Made by a program: the position numbers and the translations under genes. 64,000 nucleotides of DNA from Aeoliella mucimassa (lineage in GTDB: Bacteria; Planctomycetota; Planctomycetia; Pirellulales; Lacipirellulaceae): positions 3,968,001-4,032,000 of the forward strand of contig NZ_CP036278.1 in NCBI RefSeq assembly GCF_007748035.1, given 5' to 3'. Position 1 is the stretch's first letter; each line of letters begins with the position of its first letter. Below, piece after piece: positions 9,372-18,112 of this stretch. The notes under the pieces were generated by a model. That model searched no databases, had not been told where the DNA came from, and saw nothing but the letters and a program-made list of their open reading frames with translations.

Positions 9372-9662
9372 ATGTATGTTCTGGTAACCTACGATGTAAG
9401 CACCAGCACGCCTGAGGGTAAGAAGCGATTGTCCCACGTCGCCAAGGCTTGCCTCGACTACGGCCAGCGGGTACAGAACTCGGTGTTCGAAATGAAAGTC
9501 GATCCGGCCCAATGGACCACCTGCAAGAACCGGCTGATCAGCATCGTGGACGAAGCAACCGACTCGCTCAGGTTTTACTACCTGGGAACCAACTGGCAAC
9601 GCCGCGTCGAGCACTTTGGGGCCAAAGGTTCGTACGACATCGAGGGGCCGTTGATCGTCTAG
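9372..9662 (+). CDS. cas2: Cas2, adaptation complex subunit
   Basis: 96 residues from ATG at 9372. The frame extends upstream into cas1 to 9333 but [19 protein letters not shown] is the normal Cas2 start with the conserved Asp in VTYDV. The remaining ferredoxin-like fold ([27 protein letters not shown]) matches the family. It bridges Cas1 dimers during spacer integration. It is the last gene of the cas operon, immediately followed by the array leader. Confidence 0.94.
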   Translation: MYVLVTYDVSTSTPEGKKRLSHVAKACLDYGQRVQNSVFEMKVDPAQWTTCKNRLISIVDEATDSLRFYYLGTNWQRRVEHFGAKGSYDIEGPLIV

Positions 9663-9869
9663 CATCCCAGCGGTATAAGTGCTACGCAACATCTGCGAAC
9701 CCCTAGCGCGCGTACGCCCCTCGGCAGGTTCGCGATCGCTGTAAACCGTGTCATGGTCTCCAGTTATGCCAAGGCCTTCCAAATCGTTCGAAAGCCGAGC
9801 CACCGGGTCGCCTCCCCTCGCGGAACGCGCAACCTTAACACCGCTGGCGACACGAGTTATGTTGGCGGG
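9663..9869 (+). promoter_or_regulatory. CRISPR leader
   Basis: A 207-base non-coding stretch between the cas2 stop and the first repeat, on the side where repeats are perfect. The opposite end has the degenerate repeat, so this is the leader side, where the array promoter and the Cas1-Cas2 docking sequence should lie. No clear sigma70 promoter could be picked out by eye. Confidence 0.75.
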
Positions 9870-10808
9870 ATCGCCCCCACACGGGGGCGCGGATTGAAAC
9901 CCCGATTGCGTGCTGGAGAGTCCGCCCTACCAGATCGCCCCCACACGGGGGCGCGGATTGAAACGAGTCGATCGAAGTCGTTGAGCTGTGGCTAGACATC
10001 GCCCCCACACGGGGGCGCGGATTGAAACAACGATGACGACTGGCATCGGGCTCAGCTCGCAACATCGCCCCCACACGGGGGCGCGGATTGAAACACACGA
10101 TCACCAAAGACTTTCAGTCTCTCCTGTGCATCGCCCCCACACGGGGGCGCGGATTGAAACTGTGAGTAGCTTCTTTTCGCGTAGCTTGCTCATCGCCCCC
10201 ACACGGGGGCGCGGATTGAAACCGCGCCACTTAAACGGGGTGCTCCCCGCAAGTAATCATCGCCCCCACACGGGGGCGCGGATTGAAACTTTAAAGCATG
10301 CGGATTCAACGCGACGAGCACTATCGCCCCCACACGGGGGCGCGGATTGAAACTGTTTCCCGCCGAGTCGATGCAGCCCCATAGATATCGCCCCCACACG
10401 GGGGCGCGGATTGAAACGTCTGTAAGTGATGACGAAGTGATGACGAAGTGATATCGCCCCCACACGGGGGCGCGGATTGAAACCTAGATGCTGTTCCGCA
10501 CGTGGATTTCGAAGTCGATCGCCCCCACACGGGGGCGCGGATTGAAACGTCTGTAAGTGATGACGAAGTGATGACGAAGTGAATCGCCCCCACACGGGGG
10601 CGCGGATTGAAACATCATGGCCCGAGCGGCGCAACCGCTGGACATAGTATCGCCCCCACACGGGGGCGCGGATTGAAACTGGTGCATGAGGTAGCTGAAT
10701 GACAGGTGTTACATCGCCCCCACACGGGGGCGCGGATTGAAACTAGGCGGATAGTGTTCAGCACATATCGCGACGACATCGCCCCCACACGGGGGCGCGG
10801 ATTAGCAC
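9870..10808 (+). CRISPR. Type I-C CRISPR array, 15 repeats and 14 spacers
   Basis: The repeat is 31 bases, from ATCGCCCCCACACGGGGGCG to GGATTGAAAC, with a hairpin GCCCCC-ACAC-GGGGGC and the conserved ATTGAAAC tail. Repeats start at 9870, 9934, 9998, 10064, 10130, 10192, 10259, 10323, 10387, 10453, 10518, 10583, 10649, 10713 and 10778. The first 14 are identical by eye. The last ends ATTAGCAC in place of ATTGAAAC, as expected for the leader-distal end. Spacers are 31-36 bases. Spacer 9 (10418-10452) and spacer 11 (10549-10582) are the same sequence apart from one extra 3' base, and contain an 11-bp tandem repeat. Transcription is from the cas2 side. Confidence 0.98.
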
Positions 10809-10810
10809 TA

Positions 10811-11970
10811 GTACGTCGTCCCGGAAGTCATTTCCTATAGAGTTCAGGGAAGACGCGTTTGGCGTCTTTTCGATGGAAGGTCCAATTGATTTTGATTTTC
10901 TTCCGATTGCGGTCGCGTGAACAGTGGGAGAGTTCGCTTTGAACCTTGTCGAGCGAAGCCAACCGACGTCCCAGGCATTGTCGCTGTATGGCCGAGATTT
11001 CGATCTCGGCCATGTTGAGCCAACTGGCATGCTTGGGGGTAAAATGCCACACAATCCGCTCCAGCATTGGCCGAGCCGCCTCCTCGCCAAAGGTTTCGAT
11101 CAACGACTTCTCGTTGTGCGTGTTGAGGTTGTCCATCACCAGATGAACCCGCTCTGCGTCGGGATAGCGCTTCAAGAGGTCGCGGACGAACCGGGCGAAG
11201 TCGGCTCGCTTGCGGTGACGCTTGGCCTGAACGAATCGCTTGCCCGCCTTCGGCTCGACCGCCACGAACACGCTGCAGGTTCCGCAGCGGCGGTACTCGT
11301 AGTCCTGCTTCGCGATCTTGCCGGGTGCCGCGGGCTCGGGCGGCCGCGCGTCGTCGACCCTCTGATAGGGCTGCTCGTCGAGGCAGACGACCGGCTCGTT
11401 CGGGTCGAGCGGCTTCTCGTACTGCTCGAGGACGTCCTCCATCCGCTCACAGAACTCGTCGTTCAGCTTGGGCACGCACCAAGTTTTTTTCGCCACGGCT
11501 TCAGGTCGTGTTCCTTGAGCCACAGCGAGACCTCCGTCACGCTGAGCGAATCGACGAAGCCTTCCTTCACCGCGTGCTCGCACAACAATTCCAGCGTCCA
11601 GCGAGCCCGTCCCTCGGGCGGCTCGCTGCACGCCAGGGCGATTACCTGTTGCTGCTGCCGCTTGGTGAACTCTGGGGGGCGGCCCGAGCGAGGCGCATCG
11701 TACACCGCCCGCTGGACGCCCTCTTCGCAGAACCGCTTTCGGACGGCTCGGACGTTGCGCGTCGTGCAGCCCACATGCTCGGCGATCTCTTCGTCGGTGC
11801 ATCCCGAGTCCGATTTCAATAATATCTGGCAGCGACGCACCACTTGCGCCGCGCGGGCGCCTGAGCGTGCTAGCTGCTCCAAACCTCCACGGGCCTGGTG
11901 GTCCAGGCAAACAATGTGCTTTTTCATTCCGCAGCATATAGCAGCGGAATGGATTTCAGGAAAGACGTAC
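10811..11970 (-). mobile_element. IS630-family insertion sequence next to the CRISPR array
   Basis: A 1160-bp element bounded by TA dinucleotides (10809-10810 and 11971-11972), the target duplication expected of the IS630/Tc1 group. The ends are imperfect inverted repeats starting GTACGTC, with similarity extending about 27 bases (left GTACGTCGTCCCGGAAGTCA, right GTACGTCTTTCCTGAAATCC). It carries one transposase read on the minus strand in two overlapping frames. The element lies 2 bp beyond the final degenerate repeat, so it either marks the array's old end or removed further repeats. Confidence 0.9.
10828..11927 (-). CDS. IS630 transposase, probably made by -1 frameshifting
   Basis: The first frame (11927 to 11463, 154 residues) holds the paired helix-turn-helix DNA-binding part (CTDEEIAEHVGCTTRNVRAV). 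The second frame continues to 10828 with the DDE catalytic domain: CLDEQPY, VMDNLNTH and WLNMAEIE. The two frames meet at a run of seven A residues on the minus strand (T7 at about 11484-11490), read as CGA AAA AAA C in the first frame. A -1 slip at A-AAA-AAA joins them, as in several IS630 elements with programmed frameshifting. All three acidic residues are intact, so the element may still be active. Confidence 0.85.
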
Positions 11971-11972
11971 TA

Positions 11973-12769
11973 GGTCCCCCGGGGAGAGCATGCGAAGCTT
12001 TCTGCTTTCTTGACCACGCATACGGTATCAATCGGACGGAGTTTAGCGGTCATGTGGGGGGAGGACTGTTTCAAGGACCTATGCACGAGCATTGGCACGA
12101 CACTGTCACAAACGTCTCGCCGGATTTATCCCCCGTGAATCCCCAGCAAGCCGGAGAATATACGTCTTTCCCCGAAAATCTATAACCACTTCGAATCCCT
12201 CCTCCGCTACTTGCGTTCTACGGGACGTAACGCATCGCCCGAATCCTTTATTGCTGGGGTTTGGGCGTTTTCTTTTGGGCACTGCCCGACGGGGAATCGT
12301 TGCCGCATCTGGCGACGGCGTATTCGGCGTTTCTCACTTTGAGTCGATGGCTTTTCGCGTCGCCGCCCGAGTCTCGCTCCCCTTCTAAGTGCAGCATTAC
12401 GACACCGATGGAAACTCGCGTTGCGCCTTCCTTCGGCTCTGACCAACCTATCCTACCCCTTGCGCGTCGGTCGATTCATATTGGTCGATTCATCACGTTC
12501 TGAGAATCCGAAGTTATCGCGAGGACACTCGGCCGCCTTCGTTGCAGTCTGCTCCGATTAGAATCAATGCAAAGTAGCACGGCGACATCTACAGCAGTTG
12601 GCTATCGGTCAGCCATGACACGAATGCCATAGCCGACGTCGACCGGCGTCAGCCGGCCTGGGGACACCTCAACCAACAATTGCCCTGTTTCCCCTCGGAA
12701 TCGGGGCTTTTTGGCACTTATCGCCCCCTAATAACCGCCAAATTGTGTCCAAATTGTTGCGGTTATTAG
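11973..12769. other. Intergenic region with no assignable gene
   Basis: About 800 bases between the insertion sequence and the promoter of the large exoprotein. An open reading at 11980-12185 (GHVGGGLFQGPMHEHWHDTV and following) looks partly protein-like and could be a gene remnant cut by the insertion sequence, but it has no recognisable family. At 12186-12212 a string CTTCGAATCCCTCCTCCGCT resembles the T-arm and acceptor 3' half of a tRNA; no full cloverleaf can be drawn. The rest shows nothing I can support. Confidence 0.4.
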
Positions 12770-12775
12770 TATAAT
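12730..12775 (+). promoter_or_regulatory. Promoter with palindromic operator-like site for the large exoprotein
   Basis: A perfect -10 hexamer TATAAT lies at 12770-12775. Just upstream is an inverted repeat AATAACCGC (12730-12738) / GCGGTTATT (12759-12767), spaced 20 bases, covering the region where the -35 would be. This is the layout of a regulator site that controls access of RNA polymerase. The -35 itself is weak, which fits an activated or repressed promoter. Function is inferred from position. Confidence 0.5.
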
Positions 12776-12899
12776 GTGGAATTACCAAAGGCATTCGGAC
12801 GCGAGTTGCACAGCCCGGATCGGCCGTGCGACCACACGCTTCAAGTATCGTTCTGAGCACATCAACGTGCTCGGGCCTGAATCGGATAGGATCGAGACC

Positions 12900-15800
12900 T
12901 TGAGAAAACAGTTGGGAAAGCGGGCTTGGAGTTTTCTTCGATCGACCAAAAAGGCGAAAGCCAACTCCGGCCGTCGATTGCGACACGAATCGCTCGAAAC
13001 GCGATGCATGCTCGCGGCTCAGCCAATCATCACTGAGTTTCTCGCTTCGAACAGCGATGTACTGGACGACGAGGATGGCGATAGCTCCGACTGGATCGAG
13101 CTATACAACGCGGGCGATATGCCGCTCGATTTGAATGGCTGGTATCTGACCGATGACGCCGGCGACCTGACGCAATGGAGCTTTCCCGCCGTCACGCTCG
13201 GTGCGGGTGATTACCTGGTGGTGTTTGCGTCGGGCAAGGATCGGGCGGACGCCGATGGCACCGAGCTGCATACCAACTTCAGTTTGAGTGCCGCAGGGGA
13301 GTACCTGGGACTCGTTGAACCCGATGGCAGCACGATTGCCTACGAGTTCGCGCCTACCTTCCCGGTACAAACCACCGATATCTCGTATGGGTTGGGCCAG
13401 TCGCAGTCGGAGACTCTGCTGATTGACGAGGGAAGCACTGCCACCTATATCGTGCCTACCGGCCCTATTGCCAATTGGTATGGGATTGGCTTCGACGACA
13501 GTGCGTGGAGCAGCGGCCTAACCGGCATCGGCTACGAAAATAGCCCCGCGGACTACGACGCGATCATTGAGTCGACCGTACCGCTCGATACCGATACGTT
13601 CTACATGCGGCAAACGTTCGACGTTACCGATCCGTCAACGATCGATCAATTAAGGCTCCGCCTGCGCTACGACGATGGGTTTGCCGCGTATCTGAATGGC
13701 ACGCTCGTCGCTTCGAGCAATGCCACTGCTACCTTGGCCTACAACAGTATTGCCACCGCCAATCACGACGACGCGGAGGCGGTGGAGTTCGTTGGTTTCG
13801 ACCTAAGCAACTACACCGACCTGCTAATCGCCGGAACCAACGTGCTCGCGGTGCAGGCGCTCAACCAAGCCACCAGTTCCGACATGCTGCTTGAGACCAA
13901 GTTGCTTGCTTTCGAAGTGGCCAGCGGTAGCTCGAACGCTTATCTCATTTACCCCACGCCGGGTGATCCAAATGTAGGTACCGGCCCGCTTATCACCTCG
14001 GTAACCGAAAATCCACCAGCCCTCATTAGTGGTGAGGATCTGGTGATCGAAACTGCGGTTTCGAACAACGCGGGCAATGGTATAGCGAGTGTGCATCTGC
14101 ATTACCGTATCGACTTCGGCCAGGAAGTCGCATTCGAGGTCTTCGACAACGGCCTGGGCAGCGACCTCGTGGCTGGCGATGGCATCTATACCGGGGTGAT
14201 CAGCAGCAGTGCCTACAACGCGGGCGACATGGTTCGCTGGTACGTCACCGCCGAAGACAACTCGGGCACACTCTCGAGGGCGCCGAACATCGTCGATACC
14301 GATGGCAATAGCCAGGATCCCGAGTACTACGGCACCGTGGTCTTCGATCCGTCGATCAACACGGTTCTTCCGGTGTTTCAGTGGTTTACTCAGGACGAGG
14401 CAGCCTCGCACAGCCGAGCAGGCACGCGGGCCTCGGTCTATTACAACGGACTGTTCTACGACAACATCTTCGTTCGCCAGCGTGGTGGATACACCAACTC
14501 GGCGATCTCACAGAAGTTCGACTTCAACAAAGGATACAATCTCTTTGTCAACGACGAACTCGGCTACGTTGGCGAGATCAACATGAACGGCAACGGATAC
14601 GATAGTTCGTATCTGCGGCAAACCATGGGCTTCGACGCCCACACCGAGTCAGGTGGTGCCGCGTCGGCTTCGTTCCTTACGTACGTTTCGCTCAACGGTT
14701 CCTTCGACCGGGTCGGGGTGTGGATCGAACAGGTTGACGAGGACTTCCTCGAGCGTCAAGGCTATGACGAAGATGGCGACTTGTACAAACTGGTGCAGCG
14801 CTCCAACTTGAATCCGGCGGTTAGCGACTCGACCACCGGACTTGAAAAGAAAACCGGCGACACCAACGACTTCTCCTCCTTCCAAGACCTCGTCGATGGC
14901 TTGGCCTTGCGCACCGAGGCCGAGCGACAAGCCTTTTTGCGTGACTACATCGATATCCCTCAGTTCCTGAACTACATGGCGGTTCGCACACTGCAGCATC
15001 AGGCCGATGATATCCGCAAAAACATGTACTTCTACCTGGATACGCAAGGGGACAATCTCTGGCGCATCTTCCCTTGGGATCTCGACTGGACCTTCAACAT
15101 CGTCGGTGGACACGACAATCAAGATTCTGAACGGACCGAACACCCGTTCTTCGGCACCGAGGACTTCCCCACGGCCGATGGTAACGATCAGTGGAACGTG
15201 CTGTTCGACGTGCTGTTCGAGACCGTCGAGGTGCAAGAAATGTATCTGCGACGGGTTCGCACCCTGATGGATCAATTCTACGGCGGGGCCACCGGTGGTG
15301 TTACCTGGTTTGCGGAGTACGTCAACACGTTATTCCCCGATATCGATCCTCACCTCGGATCGTCAGCCACTAGCGGTAAGAACAGCTTACTCGCTTCCAT
15401 CGAGGACCGTCGCGACGAATTGTACAACGTCTACACGGCGAACATCCCAGGCTACTCCGTCGTCATCCCAGGCGAACAAACCGGCACTCCCACCATCGAG
15501 TTTGGAGAGATCGACTTCAATCCGATCGGTGGAAACCAAGATCAGGAGTACATCGCCCTGATCAACAACAATAGCACCGCGGTCGACATCTCGGGCTGGA
15601 CCCTTACCGGTGGAATCTCTCACACCTTCCAGGCGGGCACGGTGATTGCCCCCGGCAGCACCCTGTATGTGACTGCGAGCGTTGCCGACTTCCGCCTACG
15701 AGAGACTGGCCCCACAGGCGGCCAAAGTCTCTTTGTCCAAGAGTGGAACTCCGGGCATCTATCGAGCCTGGGCGAAACCATTCAGTTGGTGGCAACCGAT

Positions 15801-17639
15801 ACCACCGTGGTCGACGAACTGACGTACGAAGGCGATCCCTCCGAGGCGCAGGAATACATTCGCATCACGGAACTCCATTATCACCCCAGCGATCCGACAA
15901 CCGCTGAACAACAGGCCGGATTCACCAGCCATACCCAGTTCGAGTTTGTCGAGATCGCCAACACGAGCCCCACCGAAACGATCGACCTGGCGGGACTCTC
16001 CTTTACCGACGGCATTGAGTTCACGTTCGGAGAAGAGTCGACCACCAACGTCCTGGCGGCCGACTTCAACTCGGGCGTCGATGGTTTTGGCTATCAGGAT
16101 GACCTGTTCTACGACACCAATAACCCTGACTACGCCGTTGGCACCTACGAAGCCACCGGCGGTGCCCAGGGCGACGGGGCATTGCGGGTGTACCTGAACT
16201 CGCCCACCACAGCGGCCGATCGAGGTGCTGCTTCCGGCGGTTGGACTTCCGAGTTCACGTTAACCGAAGCCACGACCGTGGTAATCACCCTTGATTATCG
16301 CATGGTCTTGGGCCATGGCTTCGAAGCCGATGAGTTCGGTGAATTGCTCGTCGAAGTTGATGGCGAGCGTCTTGGCAGCGACGTTAGCGGGTCGCTGCTG
16401 CACGTAGCGGGAGATGGTCAGAATCCAGTGACCGATCCCGTCGACAGTGGCTGGCAAACTGGCGTGTTCGAGTTGCTTCTCACCCCCGGCACGCACCAGA
16501 TTTCCCTCGGCGGCTACAACAACAAGTCGACACTGTCGGACGAAGACGCGGAGTTCTGGTTCGATAATCTCACGGTCGCCACACAAGCCTACGCGCCAAT
16601 CTATCTGGCGCCCGGCGAGCGCCTCGTGGTGGTGAACGACCCGCAAGCGTTCGAGTATCGGTATGGCACCAACGTCCGAGTCGCCGGCCAGTACAGCGGC
16701 AATCTTTCCAATGGTGGAGAGACCATTAAGCTCGACGATGCGAACAACTCGACCATTCTCGATTTTGAGTATTACGACGGCAACGAGCCAGGCGAAGAAC
16801 TATGGCCTTCCTCGCCTGATGGTGGTGGTCCTTCGCTGGTAGTCGTCGATGCCCATGGCGATTACAACCTTGGTTCCAACTGGATGGCCTCCTCCATCGA
16901 CGGTGGCACGCCCGGCATGGGCGAGGGCTCCGATCTCGCTGGCGATTACAACGGCGATTCGATGGTAACTCACGCCGATTACCTGATCTGGAAATCAACG
17001 ATCGGGTCGACCGACGACCTGCGTGCCGACGGCAACAACGATGGCCAAGTGAGCCTCGCCGATTACACCATCTGGCGCGACAACCTCGGGGCAATCACCC
17101 AGCCTGGTGCGTTGGCCAGTTCGACGGAGGCTGCCAGCGAAGACGCGGAAGAGGCAACGCCTGCGACTCCTCAGGCGATCGTCGCAAGTGCAATGCCTGA
17201 AGCTTCGGTGACAACGACTGCCGAAACCGATCAAGCCGCCGATCCAACCGCCAAGAACGTGGCTGCCGCGTATGACCAGGCGTTTGCGGACGAGCAGGCA
17301 ACTCCCCTCGCCGAGAGCCTACCAAGCAAGTCGACTCCCGCTTGGGATGTTTCACTCTACAGCAAGCGAAGCAAACCAACCGAGACCGACCAGGTGCACC
17401 GCTTGGTCGCTGGTAGCTCCACCTCCCCTGCCCTGCAGGCTTCGCGGAACTTCGACCTCCTCTATCGTCCCCAGCCTGCGACGCTTCACGCGGTCGACGA
17501 TGCGTTCTCGACCCTATCAAAGCGACTCGGGGCGCACGAGTCGGGCGACAACAAGCTTTCGAATACTGGAGAGGTGGACTCGCTGGCCAAGGTGGCAAGT
17601 TTCACGCTTCCGCAGCGCAAACTAAGCAGCCGACGATAA
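12900..17639 (+). CDS. Giant secreted CotH/lamin-tail/dockerin protein
   Basis: About 1580 residues. The frame is open from ATG 12774, but that ATG lies inside the TATAAT box, so I favour TTG at 12900 (preceded by AGGA). The N-terminus then reads MRKQLGKRAWSFLRSTKKAK followed by RRLRHESLETRCMLAA, the planctomycete LEPR-x-L exoprotein motif. Next come a lamin-tail domain (ITEFLASNSD, DWIELYNAG), a concanavalin-like segment, a CotH spore-coat-kinase-like domain (VRQRGGYTNSAISQKFDFN, YMAVRTLQHQADDIRKNMYF, FPWDLDWTFN), further lamin-tail domains, and a dockerin-like pair of calcium loops ([37 protein letters not shown]). The tail is low-complexity. It probably acts on the cell surface or outside the cell; CotH-like domains can be protein kinases, but the activity here is unproven. 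Confidence 0.85.
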   Translation: MRKQLGKRAWSFLRSTKKAKANSGRRLRHESLETRCMLAAQPIITEFLASNSDVLDDEDGDSSDWIELYNAGDMPLDLNGWYLTDDAGDLTQWSFPAVTLGAGDYLVVFASGKDRADADGTELHTNFSLSAAGEYLGLVEPDGSTIAYEFAPTFPVQTTDISYGLGQSQSETLLIDEGSTATYIVPTGPIANWYGIGFDDSAWSSGLTGIGYENSPADYDAIIESTVPLDTDTFYMRQTFDVTDPSTIDQLRLRLRYDDGFAAYLNGTLVASSNATATLAYNSIATANHDDAEAVEFVGFDLSNYTDLLIAGTNVLAVQALNQATSSDMLLETKLLAFEVASGSSNAYLIYPTPGDPNVGTGPLITSVTENPPALISGEDLVIETAVSNNAGNGIASVHLHYRIDFGQEVAFEVFDNGLGSDLVAGDGIYTGVISSSAYNAGDMVRWYVTAEDNSGTLSRAPNIVDTDGNSQDPEYYGTVVFDPSINTVLPVFQWFTQDEAASHSRAGTRASVYYNGLFYDNIFVRQRGGYTNSAISQKFDFNKGYNLFVNDELGYVGEINMNGNGYDSSYLRQTMGFDAHTESGGAASASFLTYVSLNGSFDRVGVWIEQVDEDFLERQGYDEDGDLYKLVQRSNLNPAVSDSTTGLEKKTGDTNDFSSFQDLVDGLALRTEAERQAFLRDYIDIPQFLNYMAVRTLQHQADDIRKNMYFYLDTQGDNLWRIFPWDLDWTFNIVGGHDNQDSERTEHPFFGTEDFPTADGNDQWNVLFDVLFETVEVQEMYLRRVRTLMDQFYGGATGGVTWFAEYVNTLFPDIDPHLGSSATSGKNSLLASIEDRRDELYNVYTANIPGYSVVIPGEQTGTPTIEFGEIDFNPIGGNQDQEYIALINNNSTAVDISGWTLTGGISHTFQAGTVIAPGSTLYVTASVADFRLRETGPTGGQSLFVQEWNSGHLSSLGETIQLVATDTTVVDELTYEGDPSEAQEYIRITELHYHPSDPTTAEQQAGFTSHTQFEFVEIANTSPTETIDLAGLSFTDGIEFTFGEESTTNVLAADFNSGVDGFGYQDDLFYDTNNPDYAVGTYEATGGAQGDGALRVYLNSPTTAADRGAASGGWTSEFTLTEATTVVITLDYRMVLGHGFEADEFGELLVEVDGERLGSDVSGSLLHVAGDGQNPVTDPVDSGWQTGVFELLLTPGTHQISLGGYNNKSTLSDEDAEFWFDNLTVATQAYAPIYLAPGERLVVVNDPQAFEYRYGTNVRVAGQYSGNLSNGGETIKLDDANNSTILDFEYYDGNEPGEELWPSSPDGGGPSLVVVDAHGDYNLGSNWMASSIDGGTPGMGEGSDLAGDYNGDSMVTHADYLIWKSTIGSTDDLRADGNNDGQVSLADYTIWRDNLGAITQPGALASSTEAASEDAEEATPATPQAIVASAMPEASVTTTAETDQAADPTAKNVAAAYDQAFADEQATPLAESLPSKSTPAWDVSLYSKRSKPTETDQVHRLVAGSSTSPALQASRNFDLLYRPQPATLHAVDDAFSTLSKRLGAHESGDNKLSNTGEVDSLAKVASFTLPQRKLSSRR

Positions 17640-17670
17640 CATCGTTAGCGATTCGTCTGCCAGATCGGAG

Positions 17671-18087
17671 TTACCGTGATGGCATCAACGGAGAGTCCAT
17701 CACTTTCCCGTGGAAGTGCTGGCAGTAACTCAGGCAGTAACTCACACGGTACGGCACGCATACGTCGTACACCGTCGACCGGCAGCGGATGCATGGCATC
17801 GGCTTACTGCAGTAATCGTCGCACAGCGTTCCGCGCACACAACACGGCGTGCATGGCATCGGCTTGCGGCAATAGTCGTCGCACCCTCGCGGGCAGGTCG
17901 TACATGGAGCACAAGGCAGCGGTTTTCGGCAGTAGTCGTCGCAGCATTGCTTGGTGGGGCAATCACACTCGGCACCAAACCACTTGCTCCAGAGGTTCGA
18001 GTCCGATGCCAGGGCGGCGGTCGCTCCCCACGAGGCCAGGGCCACGACTGCCACGACCGTTCGACACTTCGCTATCAGACTTTGCAT
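17671..18087 (-). CDS. Secreted Cys-rich repeat protein (CDDYCRKPMPC repeats)
   Basis: 138 residues with a signal peptide (residues 1-28, hydrophobic VVAVVALASWGATAALAS). The mature part has three copies of CDDYC-x-KP-x-PC (CDDYCRKPLPC, CDDYCRKPMPC, CDDYCSKPMPC), separated by further Cys-rich text, and a Cys-Tyr-rich end. The regular CxxxC spacing suggests disulfide knots or metal binding in the periplasm. It is the last gene read in the same direction as the TolC-like gene 25 bases upstream, so it may be an accessory to the efflux system or a metal buffer. No family with known function is recognised. A 31-base gap separates it from the convergent giant exoprotein gene. Confidence 0.75.
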   Translation of the reverse strand: MQSLIAKCRTVVAVVALASWGATAALASDSNLWSKWFGAECDCPTKQCCDDYCRKPLPCAPCTTCPRGCDDYCRKPMPCTPCCVRGTLCDDYCSKPMPCIRCRSTVYDVCVPYRVSYCLSYCQHFHGKVMDSPLMPSR

Positions 18088-18112
18088 GATTCGTCTCTAA
18101 CGGTTGGCGTGT

